The translations under genes were made by a program, and so were the position numbers. A model generated the notes under the pieces. It was given only the letters and a program-made list of their open reading frames with translations, did no database searches and had not been told where the DNA came from. Positions 43,217 through 52,004 of a stretch of 64,000 nt of DNA are shown here, one piece after another; position 1 is the first letter of the stretch; every line of letters begins with the position of its first letter. Origin of the DNA: G020353115 sp964389685 (GTDB lineage Bacteria > Bacteroidota > Bacteroidia > Bacteroidales > VadinHA17). The stretch spans positions 1 through 64,000 of the forward strand of contig CAYMFM010000004.1 of assembly GCA_964389685.1 (NCBI GenBank), in the 5' to 3' direction.

Positions 43217-44629
43217 ATGAAAAAGAAACTTATAATTACAGCCGTTGTCCTGATACCGGTAGTTATTGCAGGATTTTTTATTCTCAGAAAGGATAAAACA
43301 TTTGATATAGAATGGGAACCCAAAGAGGTTGAGAAAGGAGACATAAACATTGAGGTGACTGCAACCGGAACCCTGGAAGCAGTAACCGAAGTTGAGGTTG
43401 GAACTCAGGTTTCCGGTATCCTCTCCGAATTATATGTGGATTTTAATTCAAAAGTCAGGAAAGGACAGGTGATCGCAAGACTGGATACTACCACGCTTGC
43501 AGCCCAGGTATTCGATTCCAGAGCAAACCTTGAACGGGTAATGATCCGTTTGAACCAGGCTGAACGGGATTGGAAAAGAACCCAGCAACTTTTTGAAGAG
43601 AAAGTGGTAGCCCAGGTGGAGTATGACCAGGCACTCGATGACTATGAAACCGCCAAATCAAATGTACTATCGGCTGAGGCACAGCTAAACAGAAATATTA
43701 TTAACCTGAATTACGCAACCATCACAGCTCCCATCGATGGAATTGTGATTTCAAAAAATGTCGAAATGGGACAAACCGTTGCTGCCAGTTTTAACTCACC
43801 CACGCTTTTCAATATCGTGAATGATCTGACAAAGATGCAGGTGGAAGCCAGTGTGGATGAAGCAGATATCGGTCAGATCAAGGAGGGGCAGAGTGTTACT
43901 TTTACGGTAGATGCTTTTCAGGATGAACAGTTTGAAGGAGTGGTCCGGCAGGTTCGCTATCAGCCGGTCATTGTTTCCAATGTGGTAAACTATACGGTCA
44001 TTGTAGATGTAGCCAACCCGGATATGAAGCTGCTTCCCGGAATGACAGCCAATATAACCGTGAATATTGATAAGCGGGAAGATGTATTGAAGGTTCCCTC
44101 CCGGGCACTTAGCTTTACTCCTCCTACAGTATACCTTGCGCTTCTATATGCAGAACTGCCGGATTCAGTCAAACAGCAGCAGGAAGAGAGAATCGCTGAA
44201 ATGACAGAACGGATGGAGTCTATGGGATTGTCACAGCAGCAAATCGACCAGATGGTCGAACGGGTGAGATTGATGGGAATATTTGGGGGTGGACAGCAAC
44301 AACGCCCTGAAGGAATGGCCAGGAGGTTGGGTGGCGGTACGACTGGAGGTCAGAGAACTTCGGGAGAGATGCCTCAAACGGGCAATAGATCGCAACGTTT
44401 TGGCAATTTTGGGCAGGTGTGGATAAAAGATGGAGAAGGAGTGCGACCTGTACGGGTGCGAACAGGGATCACCGACGGCAGTAATGTGGAAATCATTAGT
44501 GAAGAACTGGAAGAAGGTACATTGGTTGTGATATCAGCATTGTATGATGAAGAGCAGGAAGAACAGGTAACCCAGACAAACAACCCATTTGCACCTGCCG
44601 GTCCGGGTAGAGGAAGAAGGATGAGGTAG
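43217..44629 (+). CDS. MacA/HlyD-type periplasmic adaptor with Gly/Arg/Gln insert
   Basis: A 470-residue membrane-fusion protein: N-terminal membrane anchor (about 4-24), a biotinyl-lipoyl half (GTQVSGILSELYVDFNSKVR, GQVIARLD), coiled-coil hairpin (about 95-165, LERVMIRLNQAERDWKRTQQ), second lipoyl half (ITAPIDGIVISKNVEMGQTV) and beta-barrel (VTFTVDAFQDEQFEGVV). Unusually, a low-complexity insert (about 355-395) follows the barrel, with GGGQQQRPEGMARRLGGG and NRSQRFGNFG. It bridges the MacB-type transporter and TolC. Family assignment is firm; exact substrate is unknown. Confidence 0.94.
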   Translation: MKKKLIITAVVLIPVVIAGFFILRKDKTFDIEWEPKEVEKGDINIEVTATGTLEAVTEVEVGTQVSGILSELYVDFNSKVRKGQVIARLDTTTLAAQVFDSRANLERVMIRLNQAERDWKRTQQLFEEKVVAQVEYDQALDDYETAKSNVLSAEAQLNRNIINLNYATITAPIDGIVISKNVEMGQTVAASFNSPTLFNIVNDLTKMQVEASVDEADIGQIKEGQSVTFTVDAFQDEQFEGVVRQVRYQPVIVSNVVNYTVIVDVANPDMKLLPGMTANITVNIDKREDVLKVPSRALSFTPPTVYLALLYAELPDSVKQQQEERIAEMTERMESMGLSQQQIDQMVERVRLMGIFGGGQQQRPEGMARRLGGGTTGGQRTSGEMPQTGNRSQRFGNFGQVWIKDGEGVRPVRVRTGITDGSNVEIISEELEEGTLVVISALYDEEQEEQVTQTNNPFAPAGPGRGRRMR

Positions 44630-44991
44630 GTTTGAGTTATGCCATAGGCCCGCCTGCTGCGGGCAGGCATCCCTTCGGGATAAGTTAATGGTTGAAAGTT
44701 AGTGGTGAGTAATGAGTCCCGCCTACTCCGTCAGCTGACGGATACGGCAGGCGAGGGGTGAGAGGTGAGATGGAGTGACTAAGAGACGAGGAGACTGTGT
44801 GACGGGTAACGGAGGATAGGAAGAATAAAGAAGCAAAGGGAAGGATGAAGGATGAAGGATGAAGGATTAAGGATGAAGGATGAAGTAGCAAAGAGCAAAG
44901 AGTATAGAGTAAGGGGAAAAAACCGGGAGCAGTGACGAGTGACGAGTGACGAGAAAAAATAGTTAACATCTATTCAAGGGAGTTAAAATTT
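44630..44991. repeat. Repeat-rich intergenic tract before macB
   Basis: No gene. It contains GCCTGC-TGCGG-GCAGGC (44652-44668), ATCCC-TTC-GGGAT (44669-44681), CCGTCAGCTGACGG (about 44728-44741), a heptanucleotide array (GGATGAA)n at 44842-44884 and AGTGACG x3 at 44931-44953. It splits the macA-like gene from the ATPase gene, so it may separate or modulate expression of the two halves of the pump. Confidence 0.7.
44842..44884. repeat. Heptanucleotide tandem repeat (GGATGAA)n
   Basis: About six copies of GGATGAA, one carrying a substitution (GGATTAA), run from 44842 to 44884. Immediately downstream at 44931-44953 is a second 7-bp array, AGTGACG, repeated three times; related AGTGACG copies lie after the permease gene at 46981-47010. 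Confidence 0.8.
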
Positions 44992-45735
44992 ATGGATAAA
45001 ATCATTTCAGTACGAAACCTGACCAAGGTGTACGATATGGGGTTGGTGAAGGTGCATGCTTTACGTGGTATAGATCTGGATATTTATACGGGAGAATTCA
45101 CCGCCATTATGGGTTCCAGCGGATCCGGGAAGTCAACCTTTATGAATATTGTTGGTTGCCTCGATCTTCCAACCGAAGGTGAATATTTCCTGGATGGCAA
45201 AGATGTGAGTAAATTGAACAAAGACCAGCTGGCCAAAACGAGAAACCTGAAAATAGGATTTGTGTTTCAAACATATAACCTGTTGTCCAGGACTTCAGCA
45301 CTGGAGAATGTCGAGTTACCTTTATTATATAATCCTTCAATTCGAGCAAAAGAGCGTAAGGAGAGGGCCATGCAATCCCTTGAAATGGTGGGACTGGCCG
45401 ATTGGCACCACCATTATCCAAACCAGTTATCTGGTGGACAACAACAGCGGGTGGCTATAGCAAGGGCTTTGGTTAACAACCCGGTAATAATTCTTGCCGA
45501 TGAACCAACCGGTAACCTCGATACCCGTACCAGTTATGAAGTAATGGAGATTTTCCAGGATCTGAATAGCAGGGGAATGACCATAACCCTGGTTACACAC
45601 GAATATGATATTTCCCAGCTGGCCGGAAGAGTTGTGAGTTTCCGTGACGGGAGGGTTAGTAAGGAGATGGTTGTTGAGAAGATAAGGAATGCGCGTGATG
45701 AGCTGGCAAAACTTCCTGTAGAAGATGAATATTAA
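44992..45735 (+). CDS. ABC transporter ATPase, MacB/LolD type
   Basis: A 247-residue ATPase powering the MacB-type permease encoded next. Walker A GSSGSGKST (41-49), Q-loop FVFQTYNLL, signature LSGGQQQRVAIARAL (about 145-159), Walker B VIILADEPTGNLD and switch His in LVTHEYDIS are all intact. It matches the MacB/LolD (o228) family. In E. coli MacB the ATPase and permease are fused; here they are separate genes 18 bp apart. The repeat tract upstream separates it from the macA-like gene. Confidence 0.95.
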   Translation: MDKIISVRNLTKVYDMGLVKVHALRGIDLDIYTGEFTAIMGSSGSGKSTFMNIVGCLDLPTEGEYFLDGKDVSKLNKDQLAKTRNLKIGFVFQTYNLLSRTSALENVELPLLYNPSIRAKERKERAMQSLEMVGLADWHHHYPNQLSGGQQQRVAIARALVNNPVIILADEPTGNLDTRTSYEVMEIFQDLNSRGMTITLVTHEYDISQLAGRVVSFRDGRVSKEMVVEKIRNARDELAKLPVEDEY

Positions 45736-45753
45736 TAGTAAAATCATGAAAGC

Positions 45754-46980
45754 ATGAAAATACTCAACTTATTTGTTGTCGCATACCGGTCGCTGAACAA
45801 GAACAAAGTCCGGTCATTACTTACCATGCTTGGGATAATTATTGGGGTGGCATCGGTGATCGCTATGATTGCTATAGGACAGGGTTCAAGGGATAGTATT
45901 GAAGAACAGATCTCCAGCATGGGAACGAATGTAATCATGCTTTTCCCGGGTGCATCGTTCCGGGGAGGTGTTGCAACTGCAGCCGGTGAGGCACAAAGCA
46001 TAAATATGGAAGATGTTAATGCTATCCGGGATAATTGTCCATCGATTAAATACATCAGCCCGGTTTCCAGGGCAAGCGGACAGGTGATCGCTGGCAATAG
46101 TAACTGGAACACACAGGTGTACGGAGTATATCCGGAATATATGGGTATTCGCAATCTCGAGATCTCCTCCGGTGAGATGTTTACCGATGTTGATGAGCGA
46201 AGATCAGCTAAAGTTTGCATCATTGGGACTACAGTGGCTGAAAACCTCTTTGACGAGTATACAGATCCTGTCGGACAAAAGATACGGATCCGGAATATTC
46301 CCTTTACCATAATCGGAGTGCAAAAGAAAAAGGGTGGAAGCAGCATGGGATCCGATCAGGATGATATCATTTATGCTCCCTATTCAACCGTCCAGAAACG
46401 GATGAGGGGCGGAACCTCAACCAACGTGCAGCAAGTTTACCTTTCCTCTATATCGGAAAAGCATATTGAAAAAGCAAGTGAGGAAATTGACCAGCTGTTG
46501 CGGGATCGAAAGAAACTGAGCCGGTATGAAGATCCTCCCTATATGATCCGGACTCAAAGTGAAATTACAGAAATGTTTACATCCACTTCCGATACGATGA
46601 TCATCCTGCTTGCCAGCATAGCCAGCATTTCACTGATCGTAGGAGGAATCGGGATCATGAATATCATGCTTGTTTCCGTAACGGAAAGAACAAGGGAAAT
46701 TGGACTGCGTATGGCCGTAGGGGCAAGGGGAAGAGATATCCTGCGCCAGTTTCTCCTGGAAGCAGTATTGCTTAGCCTTATTGGCGGATTAATTGGTGTG
46801 GGAGGAGGAATAGGCGCATCCAAACTGCTCGTCTCTGTTATGAACTGGCCGGTTTCTGTAACATCCTATTCCATTATTCTTGCCTTTGCATTTGCTTTCG
46901 TTATCGGTGTATTCTTTGGGTGGTACCCGGCACGAAAAGCTGCCTTACTTGTACCAATGGATGCGTTGAGGTATGAATAA
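45754..46980 (+). CDS. ABC transporter permease, MacB/FtsX type
   Basis: A 408-residue permease: one N-terminal membrane helix (about 20-42), a large periplasmic MacB_PCD-like domain (about 50-270), and three C-terminal helices with the FtsX signature (TERTREIGLRMAVGARGRD, about 309-328). The start SLNKNKVRSLLTMLGIIIGV is typical of MacB. With the ATPase, MacA-like and TolC-like proteins it forms a tripartite mechanotransmission pump that moves substrates from periplasm to outside. Substrate unknown: macrolides, lipopeptides, or lipoproteins are possible. Confidence 0.95.
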   Translation: MKILNLFVVAYRSLNKNKVRSLLTMLGIIIGVASVIAMIAIGQGSRDSIEEQISSMGTNVIMLFPGASFRGGVATAAGEAQSINMEDVNAIRDNCPSIKYISPVSRASGQVIAGNSNWNTQVYGVYPEYMGIRNLEISSGEMFTDVDERRSAKVCIIGTTVAENLFDEYTDPVGQKIRIRNIPFTIIGVQKKKGGSSMGSDQDDIIYAPYSTVQKRMRGGTSTNVQQVYLSSISEKHIEKASEEIDQLLRDRKKLSRYEDPPYMIRTQSEITEMFTSTSDTMIILLASIASISLIVGGIGIMNIMLVSVTERTREIGLRMAVGARGRDILRQFLLEAVLLSLIGGLIGVGGGIGASKLLVSVMNWPVSVTSYSIILAFAFAFVIGVFFGWYPARKAALLVPMDALRYE

Positions 46981-47353
46981 AGTGACGGGTGACGAGTGAC
47001 GAGTGACGAGTTCCGCCTACGTCAAGACTGCAGCGGACAAGAGATGAGAAATGAGAGGTGAGTTTTGAGTTGTGAGAAATGAGTAGTGAGTTGACTTTGT
47101 AAAAGTGAGACTTTGTGACGATGAGAGGTGAGATAGAGCGACGAAGCGACTGAGAGACGGAGAGATGAAAGCTGTCACCAGTCCGAAAAAACAAGAACTA
47201 AAAACTGAAACCAAATTGTTGAACCACAAATATTCATAATAAAAACATCTATTAACATTCTTGTCACGCGTCACGCGTTACTCGTCACTTTTACACAATG
47301 TTAACCGAAAACTATTAACAATATCAATACTAATCCTTTAAAACTAAACAATC
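46981..47353. repeat. Repeat-rich intergenic tract after the permease gene
   Basis: No gene. AGTGACG-type 7-bp repeats (46981-47010) lie at the left end and an inverted counterpart, GTCACGCGTCACGCGTTACTCGTCAC (47263-47288), at the right; GAGAGGTGAG, GAGACTTTGTGACG and TGAGAAATGAG fill the middle. The promoter of the LolA-like gene should lie at the far right, but no exact -7 element is seen. Confidence 0.65.
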
Positions 47354-48091
47354 ATGAAAAGAATCAGTACAATTATCCTGCTTATTGCATTTATTGCAGT
47401 AGGAAACGGATTTGCTCAGAGTCTTGAGGAGATCCTGAAAAGTCATGCAGAAATAATGGGATTTAACAAGCTTGCCGGCGCCAAGACCATCATCATAACC
47501 GGTAAAAGCCAGAGAGGGGAAAATGACAGCCCGTTCACCATTTACATCAAAGGTGAAAAATCCCGGTATGAGTCCGATTTTATGGGTAATAAAATGGTCA
47601 GGGCCCACGACGGTAAAACGGGTTGGATGAGGAATCCCCGCGATGGCAGTATCATGGAACTTGAAGGCAGACAGCTGGAACAAATGAGCCAGGCAACCCA
47701 GTTGGGTGGGATCCTGTACCAGTGGAAGGAGAAAAATTTCAAGATCGGATTGGAAGGAAAAGAAAAATTTGAAGGTACTGATGTATTTAAACTAAAGGTT
47801 ACCAGGGAGGATGATGTGGTGACCTATGCCTATCTTGATTGCGAGAGCTATGTCCTCCTTAAGCAGACTTCAGTACGGGTTTTCCAGGGCAATGAATTTG
47901 AATCCACAACAGTATTCAGTAATTATCAGATGGTTGAGGGTGTAGCAGTGGCTTTTAATTCAGAGACAGCATCTGCCGGAGGTGGTGGCCAGGGCAGAGG
48001 TGGCAGAGGTATGGGTGGAACGCAGGTCATTGAGAAGGTCGAATTCAACAAACCCATTGATGATGCATTGTTTAAAAGACCGGAAAAATAA
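47354..48091 (+). CDS. LolA-like outer-membrane lipoprotein-sorting family protein
   Basis: A 245-residue secreted protein with signal peptide (about 1-21, ending GFAQ) and a LolA/LolB-like half-barrel: SLEEILKSHAEIMGFNKLAG, IYIKGEKSRYESDFMGNKMV, DGKTGWMRNPRDGSIMEL, FEGTDVFKLKVTREDDVVT. A Gly/Arg-rich insert (GGGGQGRGGRGMGGT) precedes the final strand. It is distant from the true LolA at 4605-5252; it probably belongs to the outer-membrane lipoprotein-sorting superfamily with unknown cargo. It lies just upstream of the large propeller gene. Confidence 0.82.
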   Translation: MKRISTIILLIAFIAVGNGFAQSLEEILKSHAEIMGFNKLAGAKTIIITGKSQRGENDSPFTIYIKGEKSRYESDFMGNKMVRAHDGKTGWMRNPRDGSIMELEGRQLEQMSQATQLGGILYQWKEKNFKIGLEGKEKFEGTDVFKLKVTREDDVVTYAYLDCESYVLLKQTSVRVFQGNEFESTTVFSNYQMVEGVAVAFNSETASAGGGGQGRGGRGMGGTQVIEKVEFNKPIDDALFKRPEK

Positions 48092-48137
48092 GCTATCTTT
48101 CGGTTCCAGTTGCAAATCCAACCATACATACTTACCC

Positions 48138-51100
48138 ATGAAAAGAATTACTCATTTCATCAGCCGGTCAGGAGTTCTCCTCGTACCGGTTGTTTTTTTG
48201 TTCGTGTACCCACTGAAAGGACAGGAGGGTGTAACTATTGACAGCTATACTTTTGGGGCAATCGAAGCCAGGCACATTGGCCCGGCACGAATGAGCGGTA
48301 GAATTACCTCACTCGATGCCCTGTTTGATGACTACCGCCTTGTTTATGTTGGAACAGCCGGTGGTGGCATATGGAAGAGCACGAATGCAGGTGTGACCTT
48401 TAAACCGGTATTTGATGATTACAATCAGTGTATCGGAGCCATCGCAATTGATCAGCATCATCCCGACATAGTCTGGGCAGGTACAGGCGAACCATGGACC
48501 CGGAATTCCATTTCTGTTGGCGATGGGATCTACAAAACAACCGATGGCGGGGAATCCTGGAGTAAGATGGGCCTGGAAAATACCGAGCGGATCGGGAGGA
48601 TTGAAATTCACCCGGAGAATCCGGACATTGTTTATGTTGCCGCTCTCGGACATCTGTGGAATGAAAACGAGGAGAGAGGTGTATATAAAACTACCAACGG
48701 TGGAGAAACCTGGGAAAAAATATTGTACGTTGATGAAAATACAGGGTGCTCGGATATCTCAATGGATCCCGAAAATCCGGATATTTTGCATGCAGCCATG
48801 TGGGATTTCAGGAGGCAACCGTATACCTTCCGTTCAGGTGGCCCGGGAAGTGGATTGTATAAAACTGCGAATGGCGGGAAATCATGGGAGAAGCTTACAA
48901 ATGACCTGCCGGCAGATACCCTGGGAAGGATCTCTGTTGACGTTTCACCCGCTTATCCGAATATTGTTTATGCAGTGATTGAATGTGATTCAACAGGATT
49001 GTACCGTACAAATGATAAAGGAGAAACCTGGGAACGGATGACAACCGCTTCAACAATTGGTGAAAGACCCTTTTATTTTAATCTAATACTGGCAGATCCA
49101 AATAATCCGAATAAACTTTTTAAACCTGGCCTTAATCTGAACATTACCACTGATGGTGGAAAGAATTTCGAACGGTCAGGTGGATTCCATTCCGATGTTC
49201 ATGCGATCTGGGTTAGTAAACGGGATACCAATTTTATTTACCTCGGAACGGATGGCGGAGTGTATGTTTCTCATGACCTGGGTGGAACCTGGAGGATCAT
49301 GCGAAACCTTCCAGTATCTCAATTTTACCATGTCAGCGCTGACATGAAAATTCCGTATAATGTATACGGTGGTCTGCAGGATAATGGAAGCTGGATGGGG
49401 CCTTCTGCAGGTCCGGGCGGTATAAAGAACGGGGACTGGGATAACGTGGGAGGAGGAGATGGATTTTATGTCTTCCCGGATAGACTGGATGAGAATATCG
49501 TATACTACCAATCCCAGGGAGGGAATATACAACGCCTCTACCTTAATTCACGGGAAACGAAAAACATCAAACCTGAAAAAGATGAAAATACCGAAGATCT
49601 GAGGTTTAACTGGAATACTCCGGTAAGCTTCAGTAAAGATGGTAAAACCATGTATGTAGGATCTCAATATCTTTTCAGATCTAAAGACAGGGGTGATACC
49701 TGGGAGAGAATTTCTCCGGATCTGACGACAGACGATCCGGAAAAACAGAAGCAAAAGGAATCCGGTGGTGTAACCATTGATAATACAGGTGCAGAGAATC
49801 ATTGTACCATCATGACCATTCATGAATCCCCGGTCGATCCAAAAATCATCTGGGTTGGTACTGATGATGGAAACATCCAGGTTACCACGGATGGTGGAAA
49901 GAAATGGAAAAATGTGGTTTCCAAATTACCCGGACTGCCGTCCAGTACATGGTGTTCATACGTTTATGCAGATCCGTTTGATAAGAATACCGCTTATGCA
50001 ACATTTGACGGTCACCGGAATGGCGATATGAAACCATACGTTTTTATGACCCGGGATATGGGTAAATCATGGCAATCACTTGTAGATGGGAATATTACCG
50101 GGTATTGTCATGTAATAATGTCAGACCCGGTGAATACGAAACTTCTTTTCCTGGGTACGGAAACGGGACTTTTCATCTCTATTGACCAGGGTAAAGCATG
50201 GTCGAAATTTACCGGGAATATGCCGGATGTGGCAATCCGGGATATGTATATACACCCCAGGGACCATGATCTGATACTCGCATCACATGGAAGGGGTATT
50301 ATCATCATTGACGATATCACCCCCCTGAGAAACCTGAAACATGAGATGGTGGATCAGGATATCGTATTTCTGCTGTCCAGACCTTTCACGGTTAGAAATT
50401 TTGGTTATCAGCAGGAATATGGTGGGAGTGATGAATTTGTGGGACCGAATCCCGGACAATCCGGTATCATTTCCTATTACCTGAAAAAACGGCATATTTT
50501 TGGAGACATGTATCTTGAAGTCTATGATGACCATGAAGAACTGATAAACACACTGGTAGCCGGTAAGCGAAGAGGAATTAACCGGGTTCCGCTGAGTATC
50601 AGAAAAAAAGCACCTCCTATCGGAGAAATGAGAAGCAGGTCATTCAGATCCTTCGGAGCCATGCAGGGACCTGCAATGCCGGCAGGTGAATACACCATTG
50701 TTATTGTGAAAGAGGATACCCGTGTCAGGGGAACTTTTACCCTGCTGGATGATCCCCAATCACCCCATTCACCGGAGGACAGGCAATTGCAGCGACAAAC
50801 CGCCAATAAAGCCTATGATATGCTTATAAATCTTGATTTCCTCGATAAACGAATTAAAAAGCTGGTCGATGACGGAAAGGCTATTTCAGGAGAATTGAAA
50901 GATACCGTGCTGGTATCCCAAATAAAACGGTTCAACGAAACATTGGGTGCAATGCGGGACTCTCTCTATGTCTCTTCATCAGGGGAATCCTTTACCGGGG
51001 AAAAGAGATTGAGGGAGAAGTTAGTTGAGATCTACTCCGATGTCAACTCCTATATGGGAAAACCCACCTCATTCCAGGTTAGTGGGTTAGACAAACTCAA

Positions 51101-51242
51101 TGTTGAGCTCAGGAAATGCGAAAAGGAACTGACAGATATCTCAGAGATCGAGCTGGTGAGGTTAAACCAGTTGCTTGAGGTAGCAGGAGCAAGGCCCCTG
51201 AAAATCATGACCCGTGAGGAGTACGAAAAGGAAAACAAATAG
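48138..51242 (+). CDS. Large secreted Asp-box / sortilin-like beta-propeller protein
   Basis: A 1034-residue exported protein with a signal peptide (about 1-31). The main body (about 40-740) has many Asp-box/BNR repeats, S/T-x-D/N-x-G-x-x-W: KSTNAGVTF, KTTDGGESW, KTTNGGETW, KTANGGKSW, RTNDKGETW, VTTDGGKKW. The GTGEPW and AALGHLWN segments are typical of the VPS10/sortilin-like glycosyl-hydrolase family of Bacteroidota. The C-terminal part (about 745-1034) has an Ig-like strand segment and long helices. ATG 48138 is chosen over in-frame codons from 47982 that lie inside the previous gene. Its 3' end overlaps the convergent next gene by 38 bp. Substrate is unknown. Confidence 0.9.
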   Translation: MKRITHFISRSGVLLVPVVFLFVYPLKGQEGVTIDSYTFGAIEARHIGPARMSGRITSLDALFDDYRLVYVGTAGGGIWKSTNAGVTFKPVFDDYNQCIGAIAIDQHHPDIVWAGTGEPWTRNSISVGDGIYKTTDGGESWSKMGLENTERIGRIEIHPENPDIVYVAALGHLWNENEERGVYKTTNGGETWEKILYVDENTGCSDISMDPENPDILHAAMWDFRRQPYTFRSGGPGSGLYKTANGGKSWEKLTNDLPADTLGRISVDVSPAYPNIVYAVIECDSTGLYRTNDKGETWERMTTASTIGERPFYFNLILADPNNPNKLFKPGLNLNITTDGGKNFERSGGFHSDVHAIWVSKRDTNFIYLGTDGGVYVSHDLGGTWRIMRNLPVSQFYHVSADMKIPYNVYGGLQDNGSWMGPSAGPGGIKNGDWDNVGGGDGFYVFPDRLDENIVYYQSQGGNIQRLYLNSRETKNIKPEKDENTEDLRFNWNTPVSFSKDGKTMYVGSQYLFRSKDRGDTWERISPDLTTDDPEKQKQKESGGVTIDNTGAENHCTIMTIHESPVDPKIIWVGTDDGNIQVTTDGGKKWKNVVSKLPGLPSSTWCSYVYADPFDKNTAYATFDGHRNGDMKPYVFMTRDMGKSWQSLVDGNITGYCHVIMSDPVNTKLLFLGTETGLFISIDQGKAWSKFTGNMPDVAIRDMYIHPRDHDLILASHGRGIIIIDDITPLRNLKHEMVDQDIVFLLSRPFTVRNFGYQQEYGGSDEFVGPNPGQSGIISYYLKKRHIFGDMYLEVYDDHEELINTLVAGKRRGINRVPLSIRKKAPPIGEMRSRSFRSFGAMQGPAMPAGEYTIVIVKEDTRVRGTFTLLDDPQSPHSPEDRQLQRQTANKAYDMLINLDFLDKRIKKLVDDGKAISGELKDTVLVSQIKRFNETLGAMRDSLYVSSSGESFTGEKRLREKLVEIYSDVNSYMGKPTSFQVSGLDKLNVELRKCEKELTDISEIELVRLNQLLEVAGARPLKIMTREEYEKENK

Positions 51243-51960
51243 TAGATAAATTCCGGTAGATAATTGATCCAATACAGAGTAAAATCAGTATTTCGCCAAT
51301 AATAAACATTCCCCATGCAAAACGGGCAGGAACGTATGTGGTGATGACACGCTGGAATTCAAGATTTTTAGCTAAATGGAGTATATCCGAAAGAAAACCT
51401 CCCCGGATCAGTATAAGGCTGTAATCTCTGATGAATGAAAGGGAAATGATAAAAGCTCCTGAAAGAAGAAAGATCCATTCACCGGTTTTAAGCTTCAGAG
51501 AAGCTATTTTTTCTGAGGGATAACTGGTTACGAGGGCAAAACAGATCATGGTCAGGGAACAGATGAGCGGGGCAAGAACCGGTCCGACCCAGGTTACTGG
51601 AATGAGAAACAGGAGATCCCAGGTTAACAGGGATGTCGGCCAATTCAGGAAGAGCTTCAGTGCGACATAATAAAAGATATCCCATACCCCAAAAAGGTAA
51701 AGGGAAAATCCGAATTTCTGCAGGGGAGTTCTTCCGGCAAGCAGTCCGACAGTTACCAGCATGACCAGTGTTGAGAATTCCCTCACCAGCTCAATGACAA
51801 GTAGCTTTACATCAAAGGTTTGGAGGGGGAACTCAAAACCAGCGGGATAGTACAATTCACGGAGGTAAACCACTACGATTGCTTCCAGGAATCCCATAAA
51901 GAGGGCGAAGATCCCGGTGATCAGGAGCCGGCGGGAGAAGTCAGATAATGTATGTTGCAT
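51205..51960 (-). CDS. Polytopic membrane protein, function unknown
   Basis: A 251-residue integral membrane protein with about seven helices; it starts RRLLITGIFALFMGFLEAIVVVYLRELYYPAG. Segments such as GFSLYLFGVWDIFYYVALKLFLNWP and LIPVTWVGPVLAPLICSL recall small conserved membrane proteins of Bacteroidota and other phyla, but I can give no functional family. Its last 38 bp overlap the 3' end of the propeller gene on the opposite strand. An exported methyltransferase gene lies 44 bp upstream on the same strand. Confidence 0.82.
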   Translation of the reverse strand: MQHTLSDFSRRLLITGIFALFMGFLEAIVVVYLRELYYPAGFEFPLQTFDVKLLVIELVREFSTLVMLVTVGLLAGRTPLQKFGFSLYLFGVWDIFYYVALKLFLNWPTSLLTWDLLFLIPVTWVGPVLAPLICSLTMICFALVTSYPSEKIASLKLKTGEWIFLLSGAFIISLSFIRDYSLILIRGGFLSDILHLAKNLEFQRVITTYVPARFAWGMFIIGEILILLCIGSIIYRNLSTICFPFRTPHGS

Positions 51961-52004
51961 TTAGTAAGTGTGTTATACCAGTTTAAAACAGCCGTAAAAT
52001 CGGT

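Noticed and set aside
47982..48137. Longer N-terminus for the large propeller protein
   Set aside because: It overlaps the LolA-like gene and would put 52 basic residues before the signal peptide.
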